Below, piece by piece: positions 9,961-18,924 of a DNA stretch of 20,858 nt. The DNA comes from Chara braunii. Taxonomy: Eukaryota > Streptophyta > Charophyceae > Charales > Characeae. Positions within the stretch are counted from its first letter, which is position 1. Each line of letters starts with the position of its first letter. The notes beneath the pieces are model-generated. The model saw nothing but the letters and a program-made list of their open reading frames with translations. It was not told where the DNA came from and made no database searches. The stretch covers positions 3,565,149 to 3,586,006 of the forward strand of contig BFEA01000043.1 in the NCBI GenBank assembly GCA_003427395.1, in the 5' to 3' direction. The translations under genes were made by a program, and so were the position numbers.

Positions 9961-10107
9961 TTAGATCGACCTGCCCTGAAACTTAGGCACCAGACCAGGG
10001 TTTTAGCGCAGGCCATTTTGGGCCTGTTTTCAAGACAACCTTTGGTTGAGCCTCAACACCAGGGTCTGGCACGTTTTGGCATTGGCAAGAGCAGCCTCCT
10101 AGGTCCA

Positions 10108-10190
10108 GTTAATGTATCTCAATGCTTAGAGCACCGGTTGGAAATACGCGTTGTGGTATAAGGTTGCGGGTTCAAAACTCAATTGCAGCC
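10108..10190 (+). mobile_element. tRNA-derived SINE-like head (Pol III A and B boxes)
   Basis: TATCTCAATGCTTAGAGC (10115-10132) matches the D-arm/A-box shape and GGTTGCGGGTTCAAAACTC (10162-10180) matches the T-arm/B-box. The acceptor and anticodon stems do not pair, and the spacing between arms is about 10 nt too long for a standard tRNA. It is therefore not a working tRNA gene but fits a tRNA-derived SINE promoter or a tRNA relic. The 3' end of any SINE body was not identified. Confidence 0.42.
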
Positions 10191-10826
10191 TTGCGCATGG
10201 ACACCGGAAGGGCGTTAGAATGACGCACGGCTGGACACACACCCCCTTGGGCTGACGCACGTTAAGCTTATACAGACACTGCCTGCGCACCACCCAAGGG
10301 GTTGTCCATGGTGTTGTATGTCGGGTCTTGATACTGCGTGGGTTGCTTGTGGTTGTTGCTCATGATTGTTCTGTTGATCTCCTCAGTCTGGCATATCACA
10401 CACGGGCCGTTTGCGGTTGCTCTCAAACGGTAGTCTTCAGGTCACATGTCATAGATCACATGTTCAAGTCTGGCTTGGGACTTTGGGGGAGGTTCTTGTC
10501 CAGCTTGGCCTGTCGTCTCTTCGAAAAACGAACACAGAGTTCCCTCTACATAATACTGCACATATCTGGCCTTCGGGCGCATATCTCCTTTACAGTTACA
10601 CAGAGCACAGAGTGAGGTAAAGTGGTGTGATGGGGGGTTCTCCTGAGTCGTTCTTGAAATTTGTTCTAAATCATGAAGATTGTTGTAGACATGTCTAAAG
10701 TTGCTCCAATATCTCTGAGTCAAAGTCGGGTAATGGCCCCGGTATCTTAATCTTCAAATACTATTCTTAGGTCAATTGGATTTCTCTAGTAGGTTTTTAG
10801 TGACGAATCTTCTGAAGGTACTCGTT
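10191..10826. other. No supported gene
   Basis: A 95-codon frame (10328-10615) and its opposite-strand shadow have no recognisable content. Part may be the SINE body. Confidence 0.35.
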
Positions 10827-10909
10827 ATGGGACGCTGGGCCCGGTTTCCAGTTCGTGCCAATTTGTGAGGTAATGCTTGTATCTATGGGACGTTGGACCC
10901 TGTTTCCAG
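10827..10909. repeat. 25-bp direct repeat, spacing 58 bp
   Basis: ATGGGACGCTGGGCCCGG followed by TTTCCAG at 10827 recurs as ATGGGACGTTGGACCCTG followed by TTTCCAG at 10885, with four mismatches. An A20 tract follows at 10946-10965. Confidence 0.75.
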
Positions 10910-11108
10910 CAGGTGTTGCTCCCCACCAATAGAAGGAGCTGTACTAAAAAAAAAAAAAAAAAAAAGAGCACACATAACCTTCGGGCAGACACAAAAAACA
11001 TGCCCTTATGGGCCCATACAAACATACATAGCCTCTGGCTACACACATATATATTATATACGCACAACTACGATACTGGGCTGGCGGGTTCTATCAGGTA
11101 TATGACGG

Positions 11109-11520
11109 TGTGAGGAAACCCGGGGAGGGGGCCCTGTTCATCGCTGAAGCCAGGGACAGCGACGCCTGTCACTCGTCGTGCCCGCTTCAGAGGTCCTCAG
11201 TGGCGATCAGGGAATGGGTGGTCGTGTTGCCTGTCATGCACCCTACTAGTGAGTTGGACCTGAGGCCCCTTTCTCACAACTATAAAAGGAAGAAAAAAAA
11301 TAAAGATGAAATAAAATAAAATAAAATAAAATAAAATAAAATAAAATTTGCAGATCTGGCCTGCAGATCTGGAATCTGGTTCCGAGCTCAACCTGAGCGT
11401 CGCAATTTCCGTGCGGTTCCAAAACTCACGTGTAAGAGCTGGGCTGGCATTATGTCTATCCTTCCACGAAACAACGATCTGAACGGTCACTTTGTTTGAC
11501 TTCAAGTCCCCCTTAGTTCA
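11109..11520 (-). mobile_element. LTR-like repeat, left copy (412 bp)
   Basis: About 97% identical to 20444-20858. It reads TGTGAGG...AGTTCA on the plus strand, so it has TG...CA ends in either orientation. It contains seven ATAAA units (five in the other copy) and a GATCTGGCCTGCA unit present once (twice in the other copy). Orientation is taken from the primer-binding-like site next to the right copy. Against it, a TATAAAAG lies on the plus strand at 11281, and no polypurine tract adjoins the right border. The right border itself is uncertain because the other copy ends at the window edge. A solo LTR is an alternative, though the flanks (GACGG and GTGGT) show no obvious duplication. Confidence 0.65.
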
Positions 11521-11620
11521 GTGGTGTCTGATCGTTAGTTTAACCTTCCACCCCGGAGCTATGTCCCTAAATCGACCCCTGTCTCAAACTATGTGCCACA
11601 ACAGGCAGTTTCCCAGCCCC

Positions 11621-11690
<70 letters not shown>

Positions 11691-12600
11691 GTGCTGTCTT
11701 TCCCCCTCTCTCTCTCTCTGTGCTGTCCACTCTCTCTCTCTCTCTTCTGCCTGCGCACTCTCTCCCTCTCCCTGCGCAGTTCTCTCAATCACTCTCTCTC
11801 ACACCCCCACACTTTTCCTCTTACTCCCACGTCTGCACTCGCGCTCACTTCTGCAGGCCACGCTCACTTCCCTGCCTGATGAGGCAGTTCGTTGGTTCAA
11901 TCTTGATAACTCAGCCAATAACAATAAATAGTCAAATACTGGTTTACCGCATCTTCAAAACAAACGCCCGTTTCAGATTAATATCGCTATGTCCAAATCT
12001 CAATCATTTCAAAATCCGAACGGTCATTGCCTTCGTTTTGAAAGCCCATCTAAGGGAGTGAAACCTGATCTTTCATTAGAGATGGCGGTCGAGAGCAGCA
12101 TTCAATGAACCATCGTCTTGTCAAAATAGTGCGTGAAAAGTCTTCTCATGTTTTGTGCATCTGTTTGAGAGATTCTTGCTTTGATCTTCGTGGGTTGCTC
12201 TCACAAAATACCCTCTAGTTAGAAGGGTGATCTCAGATGGGTAGATAGAGGGGGCATATGGAGGAGAGTTGGCTTCAGCCAACTGCAACTCCACCTACAT
12301 TAAGCCAGAGGAGAGGCTGAAATGAGTGCTCTCTCTCCCTTTCTTTGTTTCCCCCCCCTTGCACTCTCTTGACTTACACAACGCTAACATACTCTCAATC
12401 TCCCTCTCTCACGATCACTCTCCTGCTATTTCCAACCTTCTTAATTTGCGCACATTCACACCGCAGTTCTGCCTGCTTAATTTCCGATAGGCATGAGCGC
12501 TATCTGGGACACATAGATCCAATTGGAGAACATCTAGAAGAGAGTAAAATATCACTCGCTGACTCACTGTGCTCGCCTTTTTCGCTCCTGCTCACCCACT
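11521..12600. other. CT-rich non-coding sequence with (CT)n at 11626-11688
   Basis: A pure CT repeat at 11626-11688 is followed by interrupted CT runs to about 11800. An 8-bp-arm hairpin AGTTGGCT-TC-AGCCAACT lies at 12267-12284. The Ser/Leu-rich open frames here come from the CT repeat. No gene is supported. Confidence 0.6.
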
Positions 12601-12639
12601 TACACACAGACAAGATCATACGCTTTCACTAGCTCTGCC

Positions 12640-12675
12640 GCTCACCCATTCACACACACTCACACACTCACACAC

Positions 12676-12708
<33 letters not shown>
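12640..12708. repeat. (CA)n microsatellite
   Basis: CACACT variants lead into a clean CA repeat from about 12681 to 12708. Confidence 0.95.
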
Positions 12709-12710
<2 letters not shown>

Positions 12711-12744
12711 TGTTGCTCGACGTCCGAGGGTGTTTCACATCCAT

Positions 12745-13022
12745 CTGTAGCGATGGTAGAATTTGTCTGAAGCGAGAGGCAGTAGCCCTCTCCGTATCTT
12801 GTTCCAGTGTAACCACAGTTGCGCCTAGTGCACACATAAGTAAAATTTCACGGACGAAGTGCATCACTCACTCAGGGGCTTGACAGTGAAAGTCACTCTC
12901 GCTGTTGCTGCTCCAGTGCTAAGGCTGTTTCGTACTTATTTGCAGTGATGATGATTCTGGCTGGAGTAGGAGAAGCAGTAGCCCCCTCAGTGTCTTGTCC
13001 GAGTGCGATCATTGCTCTCGCC
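12745..13022 (+). repeat. Diverged ~80-bp duplication, period about 194 bp
   Basis: The segment around GCAGTAGCCCTCTCC (about 12779) recurs around GCAGTAGCCCCCTCA (about 12975). The flanks stay similar, and both copies keep an open frame reading EAVALSVSCSS and EAVAPSVSCPS. This suggests either a short protein repeat or an old non-coding duplication. No family is recognised. Confidence 0.4.
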
Positions 13023-13497
13023 CACTGATCGCCGCCCCTGAGAACTGCACCGACGTACTTGCAAGAACGGGCATACAGCCATGGCGGAGGCCCGCTTGGT
13101 CTCCCGAAAGGGCACGGAACAACTCCAACTCGCCCTGGTCACTTCCCTCCAGCGCTCCCTGTTCATTCTTGTCGCCCGCACTAGTGCGCCCCGTTCGCCC
13201 TGGTCTCCCCCTGCTGAATGTCCAGTGTCCTTCTGCCACTCTTCCTATATTGGTTTCGGGTCGCGACAACAGCTTTGCGCACAGCCGAAAACTGGCATTG
13301 AAGGTACCAGACCTTCAAACTTGCCAAGCAGACCCGCGGTTCTCTTGACTGGTCCGAGGTTTAAACCAGCAGGCGCGATCCAGGACCCGCGGGGGTGAAA
13401 TAAGTACCGCCCACAGTAGAGTAGCTCTTGAATAATACCTTGGGAGCTAGCCTCCCCAAATCACACCAGCGCGCCAGACCAGGCCAAGAGCAGTTCG
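13023..13497. other. No supported gene
   Basis: GC-rich sequence with overlapping open frames of about 100 codons on both strands (13081-13398 plus, 13009-13269 minus). None has a recognisable motif. Confidence 0.35.
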
Positions 13498-13499
13498 AA

Positions 13500-14110
13500 C
13501 TTGTAGGTCCACCGTATCTGGACCAGAATATGTCAAAGCCCCAAAGTTTTTATTTTCGACAGCCGCAGCCTGTCCCGGTACATTGCCGGGTACCACGCGG
13601 TGGTACCATACAATACCAATTCCGTGCTCCGCACCAATCTAAGAATCGCTGATAAACAAGGACTGCGCCCTCTGTAATGTATCAGCATAACTAGATCAGA
13701 GGACACCATGCTCTTCCAATATCGCGGATGAGCCGAACCAGTGTCCCGTGAGCCGTACCACATCAGCGCAGCATACCAACCGTATTGTAGACGTGCCATT
13801 GTACCGAATGCCAAATTGTCACCGTGCACGTGCTGACCCCGTCTCGAAACAGCGTAACATCATACCGTGTCGTAAATGAACCATACCAAATGTAACAGAA
13901 CCGTGTAACACATGTTGTAGCCCAATCATGTCGTCGTGACCAGAGAATGGTGCCAAATATGTACCACGCAAGTACCACCAAGGCCTGTGCCATACCTGCC
14001 CCGAACCAAACTGCCATGTCGGAGCCGATCCAGTGTCCATACCGAAGCGATAAAGTCAAGCGGCACAACCAAAATAGCACCAGCAGTAATACCGCGCCAA
14101 GCATCCATCC
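13500..14110. repeat. TACC-enriched degenerate block
   Basis: TACC occurs about 13 times on the plus strand across roughly 600 bp, usually as CATACC, GTACCAC or ATACCG, with no fixed period. A perfect hairpin GGTACCAC-GCG-GTGGTACC lies at 13589-13607. It may be a decayed satellite or a biased mutation product. Confidence 0.45.
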
Positions 14111-14189
14111 CGCACTCACTCATAACACACAGGTGGCAATAAGGGTAGGATTCAGATAGATCAGGTAAATCTCGCAAGGGTCCGCAATA

Positions 14190-14505
14190 AACGAAAAACT
14201 GTAAGAATTACCAGAATTGAGGTAAGTAAATAATACCGGGATAAATCCGATCGCGAATGACTCAAATAAAATTTTATCAAATATTAAATAATCGTTGTTT
14301 TTCTTTTCTTTTATCATTTTTAATTTTTTTTTTTTCCTTAATTCTATTATCGAAAATAATAAAAATAAACGTGTTTTTATCAAAAATGAATTCCGAGGGA
14401 ATTCAATTAAATAGCGAAAATTCCTTTGTTTTTCCTTCTCTTATTATTTTTAATTATTTCTTCTTAATTTTAATTCTGTCATTGGAATTAACAAAGTTCG
14501 AGGCT
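14190..14505. repeat. AT-rich block with an imperfect internal duplication
   Basis: The base composition drops abruptly to very AT-rich. A segment from 14263 (AATAAAATTTTATCAAA...) is echoed by 14358-14480. The style matches the AT-rich leader at 18421-20340, so the two blocks may be parts of one element split by the GC-richer gag segments. Confidence 0.45.
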
Positions 14506-14687
14506 CCATCTCCCTGTCTAGGCTGATGTAGAAGAGTCGTGCCAAGGCCAACTTCCATATTACCGTCCCACGGCTAGCCATTTCAGGAATAGCCTTGGAG
14601 CGGGCGAAAAAGAGGTGGGCGTCAGCGCGGTAGAAGCGGTAGTCCCTCTTGTCAATTTTGAGGGCTACTCTCAACGGTCGGCATCTC

Positions 14688-14722
14688 AAAAATTAGGGGT
14701 GCTCTAGGTACCCCTAATTTTT
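14688..14722 (-). other. Perfect 13-bp hairpin downstream of gag
   Basis: Arms AAAAATTAGGGGT (14688-14700) and ACCCCTAATTTTT (14710-14722) flank a 9-nt loop. It lies about 205 bp beyond the gag stop in the gag sense and could shape a transcript 3' region or be the trace of a small insertion. Confidence 0.6.
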
Positions 14723-14927
14723 CCGGTCAGGTCAAACAAGAGTATCAGTAAAATCTTAATTGGGCGTTCGTTTGAGGGTCCAATGCCTTTTATTTCGGAT
14801 AGCCGACTGGATTTGGCCGCTCGACAGCTAGCCCGGACCTCTTCTCGATGCCCCCGTCGAGCCTCGACCTATCTGTCCAAAGAGCATGTCCCTGACTCGA
14901 AGGGTGCTTCCCTTCTCCGCACTGCAA

Positions 14928-16709
14928 TCATTCGACCATCCCCAGCGTCACCCTTTGCTCTGTGAAGAACCACCTCATTGTTAAGAAGAGTCCCCATGAA
15001 ACCACTCCCAGGAATGTTAAATATATCTTGAGGCACGTTCTCTCAGGCATCAAAGAAAACGGGCGCGGTGCAGTTCGCTCTACTACCCGAAGTCGTGACC
15101 GATGTGCGACCGGTATGACGTTGCTAAGAGGCTTGTCTGCTAACGGGTCAGAATTAACAAAGATCTCATTGGTCGATGTTACCGGTTTACCTCGTTCGGG
15201 CCCGATAAGAATCGTGTTTGTGACGGGTACTCTTGTGATACCGGCGATATATCGGGGTCCGTCCCGTATCGGCTTGGACGGTTGCCGTACGGAGCAGTGT
15301 ATACGTTGATTAAGCGCTGACCTTAAAGGGCCTCGTTTTCGTGGTGATAGTACTCTCCGTCCTTCTTCCTCCCCCTCTCGATCCATGATAACTATATCTG
15401 GGCCAACCCTCTTCTTTGGACAAAGAGCTTGCGATGATTTGATAGAGGTGATGTGAATGGGTACTACAGGCGTCTTGTCCCCTGACTGTAAGAAAATCCC
15501 GACTCTCTGACTCCTTACCGTCGCCTTTACTTCGTTCAACGACGCTCGTCTGACCTCCAAGTCCTCCTTCTTCGGAGGAGATACTGATGCATCTCTCAGA
15601 TCTTCGGTTCTCGTGACGCACAATCGGTCAAGTCCTACTACACCATAGTTAATTACCTTCTGAAGATCACGACAATCTATCCCGATATGGTTATCGGAAC
15701 AACAATACATGCATCTGCCACGAGGAGAAAAAGGTTGAGCCTCCACACGTCTGTATCCTTCGTGTTCGCCTGATACCTTTGCATCCTGAGGACGCGGCCT
15801 AGACTCCTGTTGGCCGCTGGCATCATCCCGATGGTCTCGATCATCTCTCCTCTCGTGCCGCTCGTGGGAATTGTAGCGTCGGTCTCTCGCCATTGAATGG
15901 TAATATCTATCTTCATCCTTAGGATACTCCTCTGCATCCCGGAGGTCTTCGCGACCTGGATCGTATATCGGGCTGTGAGGGTAAATTTCCACCCGACCGT
16001 GTCGTCGATACCCATTATCCCTGTCTCTCGTATAGTCCCTATGATAGGCAGTCTGTCGATCTCGATCCTCGTCCTGGTACCTAGGGGAGTCGTCACAACG
16101 TGTATGATACCTCTGCTCCCTCGATTGATAATCGGTTAGTGTCTGAGGATTTCTATCCTCTAGGGGTCTCCACGATCCTGGCCCCCGATTATCCCACCTC
16201 AGCGAGTACGCTGAACCAGTCCTAACTCGATCGCACCTCAGCAAGTTCGACAAACCATTCCTCGCCTGATACCCATCAGTCTTCATCTTCGCCTCTATCC
16301 AGGCGATTTGTCGAGTTAGGGCCTTGATCATCTCTCTCAGGTCCGAATCGTCTGTGATGTTTGCTCGTCGCTCTCCAGATTCACTCCGATCCCAGCGATG
16401 TGAATAGGGAGACCGTGGTTTGTCCTGACAGGTTGTCGCTTCCGCCTTGGTTGCTATATCTGTGACCTGTCTCGCTAGACGCTTCATCATTTCCCTCATC
16501 TCTCTTACCTCTTCCGTCACGGTTTTCACGTCTCCTCTGTCTGACCAAGGGTAATTCTTAAAATCCGGACACCTATCAGTGTCATATTCCCGATAGAGGG
16601 AGGAGTCTCGTCTTCTCATTCCTCTCCACACCAAGTCTTTATAGTCGTCTGCTCCTGCTTTCATTGCCAGTTTAAGGACTTCGGGGAAATCTAATTTGTC
16701 ATTCTGCAA
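14928..16709 (-). CDS. gag: gag C-terminal block with CCHC zinc knuckle
   Basis: A 593-codon open block, with no natural start: the upstream stop TGA is at 16713-16715 and the first ATG is at codon 16. Residues 61-91 (VKTVTEEVREMREMMKRLA...) look like a coiled coil. Residues 200-300 are rich in Arg, Asp, Tyr and His and probably disordered. A zinc knuckle of form C-X2-C-X4-H-X4-C uses C333, C336, H341 and C346 (15672-15713), the classic nucleocapsid RNA-binding motif. The following 245 residues are unrecognised and lack an aspartic-protease D-S/T-G. The C-terminus has a hydrophobic run (YLTFLGVVSWGLFLTM). The length of this block without pol homology suggests a gag-only element. Confidence 0.75.
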   Translation of the reverse strand: MQNDKLDFPEVLKLAMKAGADDYKDLVWRGMRRRDSSLYREYDTDRCPDFKNYPWSDRGDVKTVTEEVREMREMMKRLARQVTDIATKAEATTCQDKPRSPYSHRWDRSESGERRANITDDSDLREMIKALTRQIAWIEAKMKTDGYQARNGLSNLLRCDRVRTGSAYSLRWDNRGPGSWRPLEDRNPQTLTDYQSREQRYHTRCDDSPRYQDEDRDRQTAYHRDYTRDRDNGYRRHGRVEIYPHSPIYDPGREDLRDAEEYPKDEDRYYHSMARDRRYNSHERHERRDDRDHRDDASGQQESRPRPQDAKVSGEHEGYRRVEAQPFSPRGRCMYCCSDNHIGIDCRDLQKVINYGVVGLDRLCVTRTEDLRDASVSPPKKEDLEVRRASLNEVKATVRSQRVGIFLQSGDKTPVVPIHITSIKSSQALCPKKRVGPDIVIMDREGEEEGRRVLSPRKRGPLRSALNQRIHCSVRQPSKPIRDGPRYIAGITRVPVTNTILIGPERGKPVTSTNEIFVNSDPLADKPLSNVIPVAHRSRLRVVERTAPRPFSLMPERTCLKIYLTFLGVVSWGLFLTMRWFFTEQRVTLGMVE

Positions 16710-17469
16710 ATCTCAAAGTATCGCTTTCTGCTTACCTATGGGCAGACGACCAATGAAAATGGTGCACCGCTCAACCTCCGACAGCTTGCCCTTCTCCATC
16801 AACACACCAGATATTTTTTGGAAGCGCTTACCGAAAGCCTGTACGCTCTCGTCTTCATCTTGAGTAATAGTCTCGAGGTCCTTGATGGAGTATTTGCTAT
16901 CCTCCAGCTTGTAGAGCTCGCAGAGATTTGTCTTATACATAGCCCACTTCCTATCCTTGGGTCGGGCTTCTTTAACTTCCTTGCCGAGACTTGGGTCCAC
17001 GTTGAATAGAAAGTTATCTATAATTTCCTCTTAGGTGAGAGATAATATAGCGATCTCTGCTCTCATAAGGGAGCACATATGACACACCAGTCTGGGGATC
17101 AAAGACACGCTTAGGCGGGCCCCTATCCCTGTCTCTATTCTTCGAATACTGTTCTCGGTCGCACTCGTCTCCCCAATCGTTTCTGTGCATATCTGCTCGA
17201 GGCTCTCTACGCTCATACTCTGGTAAGCGCCGTCCTGCCATCTCTCGTCGGACACTGGATTACCCTGACTTTGTGTTCTTATCCAGCTCAGTAATGTCTG
17301 GTCCGCCCACCACTTCAGGCTCTCCATCTTCAGCGTGCTCTGCCCATCTCAGAGGAGCCTTTTGCCTAATGCGGTCCTTGAGACCCTGCAAGGCGCGGTC
17401 AGGCGACGATCGGTACACGCCAGTTGGTTGCTCCGCAGTCGGTTGAGGACCCATCGTGTCTGATTCCAT
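14928..17469 (-). pseudogene. gag: LTR-retrotransposon gag, broken
   Basis: A capsid/nucleocapsid polyprotein of a retrotransposon, which would package element RNA into cytoplasmic particles. From ATG 17469 the frame runs to a TAA at 17260-17262 and continues open in the same frame to 17014. A one-base shift near 17031 moves it to the frame carrying FNVDPSLGKEVKEA and ESVQAFGKRFQKISGVL, a capsid-like helical block. An in-frame TGA at 16713-16715 precedes the last 593-codon block. Nothing after TGA 14928-14930 resembles protease, reverse transcriptase or integrase. A minisatellite and duplicated G-quadruplex motifs lie just upstream. The stops and shift mean the copy is dead, unless the product is made by recoding, which is unlikely. 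Confidence 0.8.
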
Positions 17470-17483
17470 AGACACTTTATCAC

Positions 17484-17680
17484 AGTCCGGACCTATGTCA
17501 GAAACCGAAGCCCGGACCTAATGTTTGTCCGGCAGTCCGGACCTATGGATTTCACACATAGCCTAGACCTATGGATTTGACAGACAGCCTAGACCTATGG
17601 ATATTGTCCGGCAGCCCGGACCTATTCGTCATGTTACCCAGTCCAGGTCGTAGCTTGGACCTAATAATTTAGCCGGACCG
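17484..17680. repeat. ~26-bp minisatellite upstream of gag
   Basis: Variants of CAGYCYGGACCTATGGAT recur at about 17484, 17511, 17532, 17560, 17586 and 17611, with decayed units to about 17680. Units differ in length (roughly 22-28 bp). It lies between the gag start and the leader on the gag-sense strand. Confidence 0.8.
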
Positions 17681-17693
17681 AAGCGCTTATAAT

Positions 17694-17810
17694 TGTATTG
17701 GGTGGGTGGGATGGGTTAACACCCCTATCGACTGACTGCCAGCTACCGCCAAGCTGTTTGGGATCCTCTCAGATTATTGGGCGGGCGGGATGGCGGAACA
17801 CCTCTAACAC
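17694..17810 (+). repeat. Duplicated ~33-bp G-rich unit (G-quadruplex motif)
   Basis: GGGTGGGTGGGATGGG at 17700-17715 meets the four-G3-run rule with loops of 1, 1 and 2 nt. A second copy, GGGCGGGCGGGATGGCGG at 17779-17796, keeps three G3 runs. Both are followed by a related AACACC(C/T)CTA tail, period about 79 bp. Confidence 0.8.
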
Positions 17811-18028
17811 CAAACTGTCGTATGAGAAAAGAAAGACTAAGAATAGTCAGAAATAGGGATGTGAGAGATCTTCAAGAGATATTGGTAGAGAAAAGAACAG
17901 AAGGGATTAGGAAGAAGGCGCGATGACATTCTAACTGGAACTTTCCGCAGATCGACTAACCCATTGCGGAATGGAGCCGCACCGAAGCCAAACTAATCTA
18001 GACTGATCTAAAAAGGAAAGGGTGTTGA

Positions 18029-18421
18029 AATCCTGGTTTCGGATTGGCCTATAGGTCCGGTCCAGCGACTGGTGCACAGTCGCCACCTGTCTCACCGGCG
18101 GGACAGCAATATCCTTGGTATCCCAAGACCCCCTTGAAACCACCTCCAACCTTCTCAGGAGACAAGAAGGATGAGGCTCTCGACACGTGGTTGAGAACGG
18201 TGCCAATGTGGGTGAGGGCAAAGAGGACATTGGTAGAGGAGGAAGTGATTACTGCTGCATCCTATTTAGAGGGTTCAGCAGCTCGCTGGCTAAATGGATT
18301 GGTAGCTTCGAGTTCCCTCGAATATAAGGCGTGGGCTCAACTCGAGGGAGTTCCGTTTACTGCACCCTCGAGCAGGTATCCGAGCAACGGACCCTGTCCC
18401 CTAGTCAAAACCCAAAATTAA
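18029..18421 (+). pseudogene. gag: Ty3/gypsy-type gag fragment, opposite strand
   Basis: The open frame from 18029 (after TGA 18026-18028) holds a proline-rich lead (YPWYPKTPLKPPPTFSGD) and a capsid-type block: KDEALDTWLRTVPMW, EEEVITAASYLEGSAARWLN. The pattern 'FSGD...W...A..YLEG.AA.W' is typical of the Retrotrans_gag domain in plant-lineage gypsy elements. There is no ATG start, no zinc knuckle and no pol. The match is lost after about 18340, so it is a truncated piece. It runs opposite to the gag at 14928-17469 and is a different family, so it was inserted or captured. Confidence 0.7.
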
Positions 18422-18924
18422 GAGCTGAGCGTAGTCACTCTTTGAAATTTTAAGCCTTTTTCGCAATTTTAAGGGATTTTTAATCGTTTAAATTAATAAA
18501 AATTGCCTATAAACGAGAAGAAAGCACTACCTCGCGCTCAGCGCATAGGGGGATGTAATGAAAACCCTAGCACGTCGCGAGGTACGCACGTGCTTACTTT
18601 TACCCTTTGCTTTTGATTTAATCCGAATATTTGTTAAATAATTATAAAAAAAATAGCTTTAATAACTGAAAATTCCCGTCACTTGCCTCAGGCCTTCGGG
18701 AACAAGCCAAAAGGGTTCACCCGGGCCTAGGTTACCGCATCGTCTCTTTCCCTTCCTCTCTAGGGAATTTTATTGTATTTTCCAAATATAAATTAAAAAA
18801 AAGTATATAGTTAGGATAAATCCTCTTTCTTAATTTATATATATTAAGGATTAATATATATATAAGCCCGCCGAGTTTGAAGATTTTTAGGGGTAGGAAT
18901 GAATTTTTGGGAATTTACCAAAAG

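Noticed and set aside
10115-10190. Functional tRNA gene
   Set aside because: Acceptor and anticodon stems do not pair, and the arm spacing is about 10 nt too long.
11281-11288. TATAAAAG as the promoter of a plus-strand element
   Set aside because: Present in the left repeat but changed to TGTAAAAG in the right one. The primer-binding-like site and gag favour the minus strand. Kept only as a caveat.
11492-12061. 189-codon plus-strand frame
   Set aside because: Mostly Ser-Leu dipeptides from the CT repeat. The flanks have no recognisable content.
13763-14119. 118-codon minus-strand frame with hydrophobic runs (possible membrane protein)
   Set aside because: The hydrophobic and Trp/Tyr-rich content comes from the repeated GGTA-type motif of the TACC-rich block, and overlapping frames on both strands look similar.
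14928-16709. Aspartic protease or pol domain after the zinc knuckle
   Set aside because: No D-S/T-G protease motif, no YxDD reverse-transcriptase motif and no integrase HHCC/DDE pattern is visible in the 245 residues after the knuckle or downstream to 11520.
17484-17680. CRISPR array
   Set aside because: Units are short, variable and adjoin without unique spacers; the setting is eukaryotic and there are no cas genes.
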